DNA of 64,000 nt from Prorocentrum cordatum (lineage: Eukaryota > Sar > Dinophyceae > Prorocentrales > Prorocentraceae), in the NCBI GenBank assembly GCA_963575745.1, contig CAUYUJ010017858.1:38501-102500 (forward strand), written 5' to 3'. Shown piece by piece: positions 10,620 through 20,139 of the stretch (the stretch's first letter is position 1; each line of letters begins with the position of its first letter). The notes under the pieces were generated by a model, which saw only the letters and a list, made by a program, of their open reading frames with translations, searched no databases and had not been told where the DNA came from. A program made the position numbers and the translations under genes.

Positions 10620-11000
10620 GCACAGGTCCCACGAGCCCCACAGGTCTCGCAGGACCCACAGGCCCCACAGGGCCGACACGTCCCATAGGTGTCGCAGGTC
10701 CCACAGGTCTCACAGGCCAGGTCCCACGTTGCCACAGGTGCCACAGGTGCCACAGGCCCCACAGGTGCCACAGGTGCCACAGGCTCCACAGACCCCACAT
10801 GTGTCACGCATCCCCCAGGTCCCACAGGTCCCAGTGGTCCCGCAGGTCGTACGGGCCGCACAGATCCTTCAATGGTCCCACAGGTCCCGCAGGTCCCGTG
10901 GGTCGCGCGTTGCGCACAAGTTCCACAGTTCCACCCGCCCCACGGGTCCCACGGGTCCTGCAGGTGTCGCAGGCCCCACAGGCCCCACATTTCCCGCCGG
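10620..11000. repeat. CCACAGGTC/CCACAGGTG minisatellite
   Basis: 9-15 base words built on CCCACAGGT repeat about 30 times. Both strands read as Gly-Pro-Val or Val-Pro-Gln repeats, which is a by-product. The array is not collagen-like in a meaningful sense, since residue spacing is irregular. Confidence 0.8.
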
Positions 11001-11087
11001 TCCTCCGCCTCCTTCATACCCTCCCAGCTCTTGACTCCCACGCGGGTCCACGGCCTCGCCCCGCCTGGTCTCGGTGAGGCCTGGACG

Positions 11088-11628
11088 CCTCGCTCGTTCG
11101 TTCGCTCGCTCGCTCGTTCGGCTCGTTCTGCCCTTGACGCCCAGGGGTTCATACCACCTTCGATGGCAGTCCACATGTCGAAGTGAGGACTACCTGGGGC
11201 TCAGGAGGGGCTCTGGTTTTGCTGCCGGTTTCCCAAAATCGAAGTCGGGAACCTGGCCGAGGCTCGGCGTTTCCAGAGAGGGATTCAACGCAATGGATGG
11301 GAATGGGACGGAGGGGAAGAACGTCAGGCATGGCGCGAGCGCACATGGCTCGTCGTCTCCCGTTTCTTTCCTCCTCCCTAACCTTTCCTCCTCCCTAGCC
11401 TTCCCTTTCTCATACTCATCCTCGTGTCCGTGTCGTGCCAGCGCCAACGAGGTCCATGACGCCATCTCGCCACACTGCCAGATGCCGCGCGATGATTCCC
11501 TCGACGACTACCACCAGGCCGCCAGTTTCGTCGCCCAGCAGAGAGGATGAGGGATGATGACGAGGAAGGGACAGCGGACGAGGGCGGAGAAATATTGAGG
11601 AGGGTGGAGGGGGATGATGATTAATCGC
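11088..11628. other. CGCT/CGTT microsatellite, then no recognisable gene
   Basis: A short (CGCT/CGTT)n run at 11,088-11,128 is followed by sequence without recognisable domains. Open frames exist on both strands but none has supporting features. Confidence 0.4.
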
Positions 11629-12225
11629 AGTGGAACGGAGAGCCCCTCACCGGGAAGTCGGCTTCGGCTACGTGCTCGTGCCGTGCCTGCGGGCGAGGCG
11701 CAGCGGCGTGGGCGCGCGAGAGGAACGATCCCGCCGTCGATGGGGCGCTTCGGAGGCAGAAGCCCTGCCCTCCTGTGGGCACGCGCAGTGGCGGGGGGCG
11801 TCCCGCCGTGGTGCCTCGCCGTGTCCCGATGGTGTCCCGCGGTGTCCCGCCGTGGTGTCCCGATGGTGTCCCGTGGTGTCCCGTGGTGTCCCGTGGTGTC
11901 CCGTGGTGTCCCGCGGTGTCCCAGTGGTGTCCCGCGGTGTCCCGTTTGTTCTTCCCCCTCTCCCGAATCTCTATGTCATCCAACAACGGGTCGTATAGGT
12001 ATGTTATTATGTTGATGCTGATGATCATGTTGATGCTGATGATGACGATGCTGGTGATGGTGGTGATGATGATGACGGTGATGATACAGGTGATTACGAT
12101 GATGATTGTGATGATGTTGCTGATGGTGATAATGGTGTTGATGGCGGTGATGGTGAAGATGGTGGTGCTGGTGCTGATGGTGATGGTGATTGTGATGATG
12201 CTGACGATGATGAGGCAATGGAGAG
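11629..12225 (+). repeat. Composite repeat D, copy 1: unique head, GTGTCCCG minisatellite, GAT array
   Basis: Three modules in order. A ~110-bp head (11,629-11,735) matches 25,033-25,140: GAGAGCC..CCGGGAA.TCGG.TTCGG, then GCGGGCGAGGCG. A GGTGTCCC(G) minisatellite of 9-10 base units follows (11,800-11,950). Degenerate GAT/GTTGAT triplets end it (12,005-12,225). The same module order occurs at 24.9-26.3 kb, which suggests the composite moved as a unit. Confidence 0.65.
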
Positions 12226-12399
12226 GGCGGACGCGTGATAATGTTGATGAGGATGAGGAGAGGGCAGATAAGGGTGGGGAACAGGGTTGAGGGTGATGAT
12301 CATGATGATGGTGATGATGAGGACTATGATGATGGTGATGATGGTCCTGCTGCTGCGCTGTCGCCTAGTCGCCCGGCGGCGTCCTTCATTGAGCATGTC

Positions 12400-13002
12400 G
12401 TTCTCGCCTTGGCGCTGGCCGTCATATTGTTGCTGCTACTGTCGCTGGTGCTGGTGGTTTCAGGAGGGAAAGAAACACACAGACACAATGAATCGGGGAT
12501 TCCCCAGAACAAGTGGGAAAATATGGGAAGTGGGGGGGAAGACAAAAACCCAGAAAATATTTATTGGTGTGTCCCATGGCCCCTTCATGGATGTGGTGGT
12601 GTTTGCTGTCGTGCTGGTCAAAGATGTACTGCTGGTGTCGAACGTGTGGCTTGCACTACTATTTCTGCTGCTGTTGGCGTTGGTGGTTGTGGTGGTGGTG
12701 CTGCTGCGCATGGTGCTGCTGCTTCTTGCGCTGCTCGTCTCAGTGGTGCTACTGATTGCTCTAGAGCCATGGCGAGTGTGCAGTGGGACACCTCGCCCAC
12801 AAATGCGACGGATGCCCTCTCCTCACCAGCGGCCACATCTACTACATCGACCTTGTGTTGGTTCTCACCCTGGCCACATCCATGGGTGCGAATGCTGCTT
12901 TCGCCGTGGCGCAGGTCGCATCCATGACTGCCAGTTTCGCTCTCGCATCAGCGTCGGCCGCATGATCGCGCCCGTTTCTCTCGCCTCAGTGCCGGCCACA
13001 TT
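12400..13002. repeat. Diverged units with the CTCGCCTCAGCGCCGGCC core
   Basis: Isolated matches to the core near 12,405, 12,845, 12,890, 12,945 and 12,978, extending the array at 13,185-13,560. Also holds TGCTGT/GTG triplet-rich sequence (12,600-12,750). No supported gene. The inserted element at 12,460-12,587 is listed separately. Confidence 0.5.
12460..12587 (+). mobile_element. Short TCAGG element, copy 3 (internally deleted)
   Basis: 128 bp, from TCAGGAGGGAAAGAAACACA to GGCCCCTTCA. It lacks about 30 bases of the distal ATATGGGGAATC block. Flanked by TGGTT (12,455-12,459) and TGGAT (12,588-12,592), a 5-bp duplication with one mismatch. Confidence 0.8.
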
Positions 13003-13165
13003 TCAGGAGGAAAAGAAACACGCAGACACAATTAGTCGTCGATTCCCCAGAAAGTATAGGAAAATACGGGAAGTGGGGGGGAGGACAAAAACCCAGAAAA
13101 TATAAGAAAACATGGGGAATCTTTTTATATGTGTGTATTTATTTGTGTGTTCTGGGGCCCCTTCA
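13003..13165 (+). mobile_element. Short TCAGG element, copy 4 (perfect TSD, empty site reconstructable)
   Basis: 163 bp from TCAGGAGGAAAAGAAACACG to GGGGCCCCTTCA, with perfect ACATT duplications (12,998-13,002 and 13,166-13,170). It sits inside the tandem array with the CTCGCCTCAGCGCCGGCCACAT core. Removing the element and one ACATT restores a normal-looking array unit, which is direct evidence for insertion. Confidence 0.9.
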
Positions 13166-13169
13166 ACAT

Positions 13170-13565
13170 TCGCTGTGGCGCCCGCGACTGCGACGGCTGC
13201 GGCCGCCTCCGCGCCAGCCGCCTCCACGACTGCGAGCGTTGCCCTCGTCCCAGCGCCGGCCACGTCCTGTGATCACGAGGTGTCGCTCTCGCCTCGGCGC
13301 CGGGAGCACCCACGACTGTCACAACCGCTCTCGCCTCCGCGCTGGCCGCATCCACGACTGCGCATGTTGCCCACGCTTCAAGGCTTCGGCGCTGGACACA
13401 CTCACATCTGCGAGGGTGGCTTTCGCCTCAGCGCCAGCCCCATCGACGTTTTGCGAGAGTTGCTCTCGCCTCAGCGCCGGCCACATCCATGATTACAAAC
13501 AAACGCTGCTCTCGCCTCAGCGACTGCCACATCCATGATGGCGAAAATTGCACTCGCTTCGGTGC
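13170..13565. repeat. 42-46-bp tandem array, Ala-rich on the minus strand
   Basis: Irregular units start GCTCTCGCCTC at 13,285, 13,327, 13,462 and 13,508, with further diverged units. On the minus strand they read VVDAAGAEARA-like repeats through more than 80 residues (about 13,355-13,125). Whether this was ever translated is unknown. The core is shared, inverted, with the VNTR of the composite at 32.3 and 46-47 kb. Confidence 0.65.
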
Positions 13566-13952
13566 CAGTTGGATTCTTTGTGGGAAACGGAGAGGGATTA
13601 GTGAAGCAGTCGCACTTTTGCATTGCCTGTTGCCGTCCTATCTGGTGCATCCTTTGCTACAGCCCGCGCGCGTTGCACACTGGTTTCTCTGAGCCTTTGG
13701 TCACGTTAACTTTAATGGGTCTGGTTAGCTTTGGCGCAGTGTCGCCAGGGCCTGGGTCAGGTTAGCTTCGGGATTTGCCACGTTAGGAGGGGTGCTTTAT
13801 ACGCACTGCGTAATGCATTTCGCGTGATACAAGATGCTCGAGTAGCAACACGTACATCATCTTGAACAATAGGGGGCAGACTGGGGATCACCCTCATATA
13901 TGTATATGTATGTATATATATATATATATGTTTACACATGTATATATATATG

Positions 13953-13983
<31 letters not shown>

Positions 13984-13995
13984 ATATATATATAT
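13566..13995. other. No gene; TATATG microsatellite
   Basis: Unique sequence to about 13,890, then an irregular (TATATG)n tract (13,895-13,997) resembling that at 26,560-26,695. No gene seen. Confidence 0.6.
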
Positions 13996-14850
13996 GTCCC
14001 CGTGCACGAGGCCTGGGCGCCCGGGGTCCAGGCTACGGGGGGGCATGGGGAGGACCAGGGTTTGCCAGACCGCTCCCGGAGCACCCCGGAGCGGCCCTGT
14101 AGCTCCCAGACTGCCCCAGCGAGCTCCAAGACGCTCACAGAAGCCCCCGGGGGACTTTGACCAGCCCCTCCAAGACAGCCCATAGCCCCAACGTGGCCCC
14201 AGATGGGCTCCAGACCGCAAATACACAGCCCAAGAGGCCTCCAAGAGGCATCAAGAGACCTCCGAGAGGCGTTCCGAGAGAGCCCGAAGAGGCCCCAATT
14301 CTTGATTTTCATATGTTTTTTTGAATGTTTTTCGGTGTCTCACGTTTTCGACCTTCCGACGCTCCACGACGGCCGACGACGCCCCCAAGAAAGACCGCCC
14401 CAAGCCGAAAAGGCCCCCAACAGAGCCCCAAGACGGCCCCAGGGAGCCCGAAAATTGCCTGGGACGAGCCTCAGACTGCCCAAGAGAGCCCCAGGACAGG
14501 CCCAAGCTGGGCCACAGAGCGGGAGCGGGAGGCCCCAAGGCGCTCCAAGACGGCCCTGACGGCTCCAACGTGGCCCCAGATAGGCCTAACACGGCCAATA
14601 CACAGCCCAAGAGCCTTCCAAGAGGCTCCAAGAGAGCTCCGAGACGGGTTCGGAGAGAGCCCGAAGAGGCCCATATCCTTGAGTTTCCAGTCGTTTTTGT
14701 CAAATGTTTTCGCTTTCTGGCGTTCTCGAGCTTCCAACGCTCGAAGACGGCCGAAGACGCCCCGAAGATCGCCCCAAGACCGCCGAGGAGGCCCCCAAAA
14801 CAGCCCCAAGACGGCCCAGGAGAGCCTGCAGACTGCCCAAGATGATTTGG
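13996..14850 (+). repeat. ~370-bp dispersed satellite, block 1
   Basis: About two units. The landmark TTCTCGAGCTTCCAACGCTC (or the variant TTTTCGACCTTCCGACGCTC) lies at about 14,345 and 14,723, giving a spacing near 380 bp. Each unit also has a CCAAGACGGCCCC-rich stretch, CACAGAGCGGGAGCGGGAGG, and AACGTGGCCCCAGATGGGC. The first unit starts with a CCCCGTGCACG..GGGCGCCC leader shared with 22,870. Pro/Lys-rich plus-strand frames are open by composition. Confidence 0.85.
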
Positions 14851-15265
14851 AGGACATGTGCGGAAGTCTGCGTGATACGAATGCTCATGAAGAGGAGCTG
14901 GACTTATAAATCCCGACGCCTCTCAGGCCGGCGTGTCCACAGAGACGACGAGAGGGTATGCGCCGTCTTATTCACCTGCCGATGGATGGCACCATCCGCG
15001 CAAGCAGATCGAGATCTCTGCACCCCGCTCCGCAGGGTGTGAGCGCCGCGGTCTACACCCCGAGTGCACGGGCGCACGCGCAACCTCGAGCCCGAGGGGC
15101 GGCGGACGCCGGCCCCCCGCGCAACGACAGGCATCCCCGGACAGCGCTCGCAGCGTCGGTCCCCGCGTTGTCCGTCTCCCTGTTGCTTCCCGCCTTGTCC
15201 GTCTCCCCTTGGGGTCCGTGCTGTGTGTGACCTGTCGTAGACTTCTTGACCGATGCTGAACTGGT
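14851..15265. other. No recognisable gene
   Basis: Unique GC-rich sequence between satellite and tandem array. Overlapping open frames on both strands have no recognisable domain. Confidence 0.4.
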
Positions 15266-15430
15266 CTAGAAAAGGTCTGCAACCCGACCGGGCGGAGGAT
15301 GCAGTGTTCAAGAAAAGGTTTGCGACCCGACCGGGCGGAGGATGCAGTATTCAAGAAAAGGTCTGCAACCCGACCGGGCGGAGGATGCAGTATCTAGAAA
15401 AAGTTTGCAACCCGACGGCGGAGGATCCAG
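15266..15430. repeat. 43-bp tandem repeat, four copies
   Basis: Units start at 15,274, 15,317, 15,360 and about 15,402, each with TGCAACCCGACCGGGCGGAG then GATGCAGT. Copies 1-3 are nearly identical; copy 4 has a small deletion. There are no spacers, so it is not a CRISPR array. Confidence 0.9.
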
Positions 15431-15474
15431 TGCCCACCAGGGCCCCGTTCAACTAACCGCAGAGGGTGCGCCAC

Positions 15475-16010
15475 TACACGGGACTGCCCCAGAGCAGCCC
15501 CGGACTGCCCAAGAGAGCCCCAGGACAGGCCCAAGTTGGGCCACAGAGCGGGAGCGGGAGGCCCCAAGGCGCTCCAAGACGGCCCTGACGGCCGCAACGT
15601 GGCCCCAGATGGGCCCAACACGGCCAATACACAGCCCAAGAGCCCTCCAAGAGGCCCCCCAAAGCGCTCCGAGACGCGTCCCGAGAGAGCCCGAAGAGGC
15701 TCATATCCTTGAGTTTCCAGTCGTTTTTGTCTAATGTTTTCGCTTTCTCGCGTTCTCGAGCTTCCAACGCTCCGAGACGGCCGAAGACGCCCCGAAGATC
15801 GCCCCAAGACCGCCGAAGAGGCCCCCAAGAGAGTTGCAAGAAGGCCCAGGAGAGTCTGAAGTTTGCCCAAGAGCAGCCCGAGACTGCCCAAGAGAATCCC
15901 AGGAGAGGCACAAGATGAGCCCCAGAACGGGAGCGGGAGGCCCCAATGAGCTCCAGGACGGCCAAGATGATCCCACCGTGGCCTAAGAGGAGCTCAAGAC
16001 GGCAAACACA
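15475..16010 (+). repeat. ~370-bp dispersed satellite, block 2
   Basis: About 1.4 units with the standard landmark at 15,750. It breaks off inside the motif that elsewhere reads GACGGCAAACACACAGCCCA, exactly where the SL-tagged retrocopy begins (GACGGCAAACACA then GTCTTCGTAGC). Confidence 0.85.
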
Positions 16011-16014
16011 GTCT

Positions 16015-16050
16015 TCGTAGCTTTTTTGGCTCAAGCCATTTTGACTGGAG
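16015..16050 (+). other. Tandem DinoSL relicts (full plus truncated)
   Basis: 16,015-16,035 matches the DinoSL (CCGTAGCCATTTTGG then CTCAAG) at 18 of 21 positions. It is followed at once by CCATTTTGACTGGAG (16,036-16,050), which matches the SL body downstream of its own internal AG. CTCAAG joined to CCATTTTG is the known signature of a retroposed, SL-carrying gene that was trans-spliced again at the AG inside its old SL and then retroposed a second time. It marks the 5' end of the downstream retrogene. Confidence 0.85.
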
Positions 16051-16098
16051 GTCTTCTACAGGAATCGGGCCAAGTGGCCGACGCCCTCCGAAATCAGG

Positions 16099-16836
16099 AT
16101 GGGCTGGGCTCGGCTGGACTTGAGGCGCCTCGCGGGACTGCGCTCTCAGACGGCCGTGCGGGGAGCAGGCTTCGACGACGTGGTGGCTTCGGAGCCAGGC
16201 CTGGCCCGAGCCTGCGACGCCGGGAAGGCGTCGGGTCTGGCGACGCTTCCTGCCGAGGGCGTGCTCGGCACGAGCGGCCGTGCCGCCGACGTGCGGCACC
16301 GCGCCCCCCCCGCGGATGGGCCGCACGGCGCCTCACGGCACGACGTGCAGATGACCGTCAGAGACATACTGAGCAGCTACGCGCGTGGCTCGGTGATGCG
16401 CAGCTCGGTCTCGCACTTCATCGGCGTCGCCATAGACCAGTGTTCCCCGCGGGGCGTCCGCATCCTAGAGGGCAAGAACATGCCGTGCATCCCCGAGGGT
16501 CAGCCCCTCGCCTGGTGCGCGCGAGCGAGCATCCGCTCCGAGAGGGACTGCTGGGAAGAGGCCATGAAGATAGTGCGGATGCTGGTCCCCGGCGGGACGG
16601 TGGCCGTCGACCTGAGCTGCCCGCGGCAGAAGCGGAGGCTCAGCGGCACGCTGCTGCTCTCCCACGCGAAGGCAGCGTTGCTCCCGCGGAGGGCTGCGGA
16701 CATTAAGATGAAGCGTGTCGTGAAGCGCGTGGTTCCCGTTGGCGGTGTCTCGAGCGATGGCTGGATGGAGGGCGGCCCAAGTCTATTGGGCATGCCCCAC
16801 GGTCCCCAGGTGCATCGGCGAGGCTGCCACGAGTAG
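16099..16836 (+). CDS. Uncharacterised SL-retrogene protein, 245 aa
   Basis: Single uninterrupted frame starting 48 bases after the double SL relict, so the leader would be a normal short 5' UTR. I chose the first ATG after the SL; a second in-frame Met is residue 85 (MTVRDILSSYARG). I recognise no family. The N-terminal third is Ala/Gly/Arg-rich. Residues about 85-190 look most protein-like, with mixed hydrophobic and polar residues and scattered cysteines (AIDQCSP, LAWCARA, ERDCWEE, DLSCPRQ). Residues 190-225 are Lys/Arg-rich (KMKRVVKRVV). No signal peptide or clear membrane segment is seen, and no intron is needed. It lies immediately after a broken satellite unit, so it inserted into repeat DNA. 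It may be expressed or may be a recent, not yet decayed copy. Confidence 0.6.
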   Translation: MGWARLDLRRLAGLRSQTAVRGAGFDDVVASEPGLARACDAGKASGLATLPAEGVLGTSGRAADVRHRAPPADGPHGASRHDVQMTVRDILSSYARGSVMRSSVSHFIGVAIDQCSPRGVRILEGKNMPCIPEGQPLAWCARASIRSERDCWEEAMKIVRMLVPGGTVAVDLSCPRQKRRLSGTLLLSHAKAALLPRRAADIKMKRVVKRVVPVGGVSSDGWMEGGPSLLGMPHGPQVHRRGCHE

Positions 16837-17598
16837 AACGCGATAGTGCGATAGCAGGATCTCATTGTCTTGAGGCCATTAAGTAGGAGTCCTAAGAGAA
16901 AAACTTGTGGGATGTGCATGGCCGAATTTTCAAGCATCCAGATCAATGCTCTCGTGCACCTCATTTGCGAGATGAGTAGCATGACGTGGTCCGTCTTCCT
17001 GACCAGAACCTCCCTGACCAGCAGCGCTGTCGGCGCCTGCACTTTCCTCCCTATTCTGGCGTTTTGGCTGGTAGCGTTGCCCGAGCCGAGGCAGCACCAG
17101 CTACTGCCTTTGAGCCTTCGGACCCCTCCTCTTCGCTCCTGGGGAACCAGGCCTCGAGAACTCTGCGACTTACGCACCTCAGTTTCTTCTCTCCACGTTG
17201 GCAGTAGAAATGTTGTGTTTGTTCAGCTGTGTGGTCACGGCTACCTTTCGTGTGTAGCCTCATCTGTGGCCAGCAGGTCTCATGATGGCGTTTACTCAGC
17301 GACCCGTTTGTGTATGGGTGCGACTGGCTGGCGCTACGGCTGAATTTGACCGGGTCAGGCAGCTATCCCGCAGTCGCTGCAGCTAAATGTTAGGTATCTC
17401 GTGCTTGCCATCTCTTGCCAAATGTGTGGCCATCCTCGCTTTGTAGTTCGGAGACGTTGGGCGGTGTCAGCCGGGCAGGAGTCTCGCATGCCAGCGCCCG
17501 ACGGAAACTCCTTGACCAGCAGCCGCGACGCTGACAAGCATGCAGCACTGCAGGTCCGCCTTGCCAGGGCTCACGCGCCCCCGCATTGGCTCCGCTAT
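16837..17598. other. No recognisable gene
   Basis: Probably begins with the 3' UTR of the 16,099 retrogene. A clear poly(A) run is not seen; only AGAGAAAAAC occurs near 16,895. The rest is unique sequence without domains. Confidence 0.4.
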
Positions 17599-17600
17599 TA

Positions 17601-17682
17601 GGGGGGGGCACATGCGACCCCTGCCCCTACCCCCCACGATTTCTGAGGGGGAGGGTGGGGGCAGGGGTCGCATGTGGCCCCC
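17601..17682. mobile_element. TA-flanked inverted-repeat element, family C copy 1
   Basis: 82-bp near-perfect palindrome between TA (17,599-17,600) and TA (17,683-17,684). Arms: CACATGCGACCCCTGCCCC on the left and its complement on the right. The loop is around CACGATTTCTGAGGG. A larger copy lies at 33,945. Fits a very short MITE. Confidence 0.75.
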
Positions 17683-17765
17683 TAGCCATTCTGGCATCTA
17701 CTGGCTGGCAGCGCTGCCCGTAGCAATTCGCGGGGCCGCCGCGCAAAGCTCGCTGCCTTTTTAGG

Positions 17766-17932
17766 ACCCTTCGCTCCCTCGCCTCCCTTCGTTGCATTTC
17801 TCACGGGCGAGTTCGCCTCCCTTCGCTTCCTCGCCTCCCTTCGCTTCCTCGCCTCCCTTCGCTTCCTCGCCTCCCTTTGTTGCGGCTTTTGTACCCTTCG
17901 CTTCCTCGCCTCCCTTCGCTTCCTCGCAGAGG
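17766..17932. repeat. 18-bp minisatellite (TTCGCTTCCTCGCCTCCC)
   Basis: About seven units, several perfect, interrupted by TTGTTGCGGCTTTTGTACC. Arg/Glu-rich minus-strand frames are by-products. Confidence 0.85.
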
Positions 17933-18041
17933 CTCGCCCTCGCCTCCCCCGCCCTTTCGTTGCAGCCTCACGGGCGCGCGGCTCAAAATTTCCGCGCGCC
18001 CAGGGGACCAGTTGGTTCTCGGAGCACACGGGGCGCGTTTA

Positions 18042-18193
18042 CCAGCCTCGAACTTATCCTTATCCCTAAGATTGATACGCCAAAAGGCGATGCCACTCTT
18101 AGGGAGTCGCCCTCAAAAGATAAGGGAATCCCTAAGACTGGCATCGTGATGAGGAGATGCCCAGCATAGGGATAGGGAGATGTTCCAAGCTGG
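18042..18193 (+). mobile_element. 152-bp TA-flanked MITE, family A copy 2
   Basis: Exactly 152 bp between TA (18,040-18,041) and TA (18,194-18,195). Same ends (CCAGCCTCGAACTTATCC and the complement of GTTCCAAGCTGG) and interior as copy 1, including AAGGGAATCCCTAAG and GCATCGTGATGAGGAGATGC. Confidence 0.9.
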
Positions 18194-18670
18194 TAACGCG
18201 TCTCGAGGGACTGCCCGCTATCATACCGTCAGGCACCCTGGCAGGATGGCCAATTAGATTTGCTGCCATCGTCTGCGCACCTCTGGTGAGCTGGCGTTCG
18301 AAAGCGTGTTTTATTCGCTGCGTCTTCACGCCGATCTCGCTGCAGTATGTATAGCGCAGCGCTCAGATGCGACCAGCAGGCTTCGCGATGGCGTTTGTTC
18401 AGGGCTCCGTCGGTGTATGGAGGCGAAGAAAAGGCCAGTGGTCGGAGGCAGGGGGATTTGACAAGCTGCTCCGCAGATCGCTGCAGCTAGATGGGTAAGT
18501 ACAGCGTGTCTGCCATAGGCCGCACGCGGGGGCGCTCGCTGCTACTCTGCCGCGCCGCTCGTCGTTCCCAGCTCCCAACCTGTCCCACTCCGACATCCCT
18601 CCCTGGCAATAGTTCTCACGTCTGGTGAGCTGGTGGTTTCCACCTTCGAAATAATAAAAAAAAACAAGGC
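18194..18670. other. No recognisable gene
   Basis: Unique sequence. An A-rich run (TAATAAAAAAAAACAAGG) lies at about 18,650, just before the next satellite block. Confidence 0.4.
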
Positions 18671-18671
18671 A

Positions 18672-19330
18672 AACAAAGAAGACGGCACACACACAGCCCA
18701 AGAAGCCTCCAAGAGGACTCAAGAGAGCTCCGAGAGACGTCCCAAGAGAGCCCAAAGAGGCCCAAATCATTGATATGCATTGGTTTGTTCGATGTTTTTT
18801 GTTTTCTCGCGTTCTCGAGCTTCCAATGCTCGAAGACGGCAGAAGACGCCCCCAAGACCGCCCCAAGACCGCCGAAGAAGCACAGAAAAGACCCCCAAGA
18901 CGGCCCCAGGGAGCCCGACAATTGCCCGGGACGAGCCTCAGACTACCCAAGAGAGCCCCAGGACAGGCCCAAGCCGGGCCACAGAGCGGGAGCGGGAGAC
19001 CCCAGGGCGCTCCAAGACAACTCATATGGCCCCAACGTCGCCCCAGATGGGCCCACCACGGCAAACACACAGGCCAAGAGGTCCGAAGAGGCCCCAAGAA
19101 AGCTCCGAGAGGTTCCGAGAGAGCTCGAAGAGGCCCAAGTCCGTGATGTTCCGTCGTCTGTCAATGTTTTCCTCTTGGGTTGCCTCTTGGGGCCTCTTGG
19201 GGGTCCTCTCGGAGCTCTCTTGGGGCATCCTGGCGGCCTCTCGGGCCATCTTGGAGCCGTCTGCGGCCCATCTCGGGGCCAGCTGTGCCCGGCGGGACCC
19301 GGCCTGGAGCCACTTTGAGCCAAATGGGGC
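18672..19330. repeat. ~370-bp satellite, block 3, with an inverted end
   Basis: 18,672-19,150 is in plus orientation with the landmark TTCTCGAGCTTCCAATGCTC at about 18,812. 19,165-19,330 consists of the complementary words (CTCTTGGGGCCTCTTGGGGG), so the block flips orientation and could fold back. Confidence 0.75.
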
Positions 19331-19656
19331 CATCAGTGAGCCTACAAAAGACATTGGGGTGCCGCCGTGACTCGCGCCCTGCGCTCCCATAAGGGCCTCT
19401 CTGGAGGTTTGAGTTCTCCTACTCGAGGCGTTCCAGAAAAGGGCACTGCATTTGAAAGACGAAGGAGTTGCCATCTCTTCCTCGGCGGCCGCACTGGGTG
19501 TGGGGCTGGACGATGTGACGCCCGCATCGGCGGGGGGGGTACCTCTGTCGTTGGGCGCACCACGGCCTTCGGCCTCAGCCTTGCCCTGCAGTTGGCGGCG
19601 ATAGCCAGGCGCCCGTGGCCATCTTGGGCGGCCCCCAGGTATTCACGTTCTCCGTA

Positions 19657-19829
19657 CAGGCAACCCGCATACTCAGGATGGGCAACCTTCCCAAAGGTAT
19701 CCTTGCATCCTGGCTTCCTCGGTCCATCCTTGGCCACTTTCGTTGACCGCGCCCCGCTCGAAACGCTTCCAGATGGCCTTCCAAGGCCCTTGCCTCCTTA
19801 TCGTGCGTCCGATTTATTTCTACAGGGCC
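19657..19829. mobile_element. CAGTC-type TA element, decayed copy
   Basis: After TA (19,655-19,656) the left end CAGGCAACCCGCATACTCAG is followed by GATGGGCAACCTT. It shares TCCATCCTTGGCCACTTTCG and CGAAACGCTTC with the intact copy at 62,406. The right terminus has decayed, so the end is estimated from family length. Confidence 0.6.
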
Positions 19830-20089
19830 GGGGACCCCAGAAAAAAGCGCCCCCCTAACGAATTTGGCCCGCCCAGGTGTGAGGGCGAACGAGGGGTCTG
19901 CAACAGGGGGTCTTCAATGGGAGCTGAAGTGCCCATTGTATGCTCAATGTATCGCTCATGTATGTGATCGGGCATTATTGGCATCCAATATTAGCGGATG
20001 GAGGGCCAGTCGTTCGTGCCCGCGCGTTGCCCGCGCGGGCAAACGCGCCGTCCATCCATTATCGTTCCTGCGTGCGGGCGCTCTTGCGT

Positions 20090-20139
<50 letters not shown>

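Noticed and set aside
10334-11176. Collagen-like Gly-Pro-Val frame
   Set aside because: Product of the CCACAGGTC minisatellite; spacing is not a regular Gly-X-Y and the other strand is equally open.
13003-13165. Canonical intron interpretation of the TCAGG element
   Set aside because: Neither orientation offers a GT or GC donor with an AG acceptor at its boundaries. Only copy 4 plus its duplication is a multiple of 3. Kept only as a testable hypothesis.
15266-15430. CRISPR-like array
   Set aside because: 43-bp repeats are directly adjacent with no spacers, and the window is eukaryotic.
17683-17698. TAGCCATTCTGGCATC resembling the SL
   Set aside because: Only a partial match; its first two bases are the TA flank of a MITE and no gene-like sequence follows.
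19310-19335. Minus-strand GGCCCCATTTGGCTCAAAG resembling the SL
   Set aside because: About 14 of 18 positions match and it lies inside inverted satellite sequence; no retrocopy follows.
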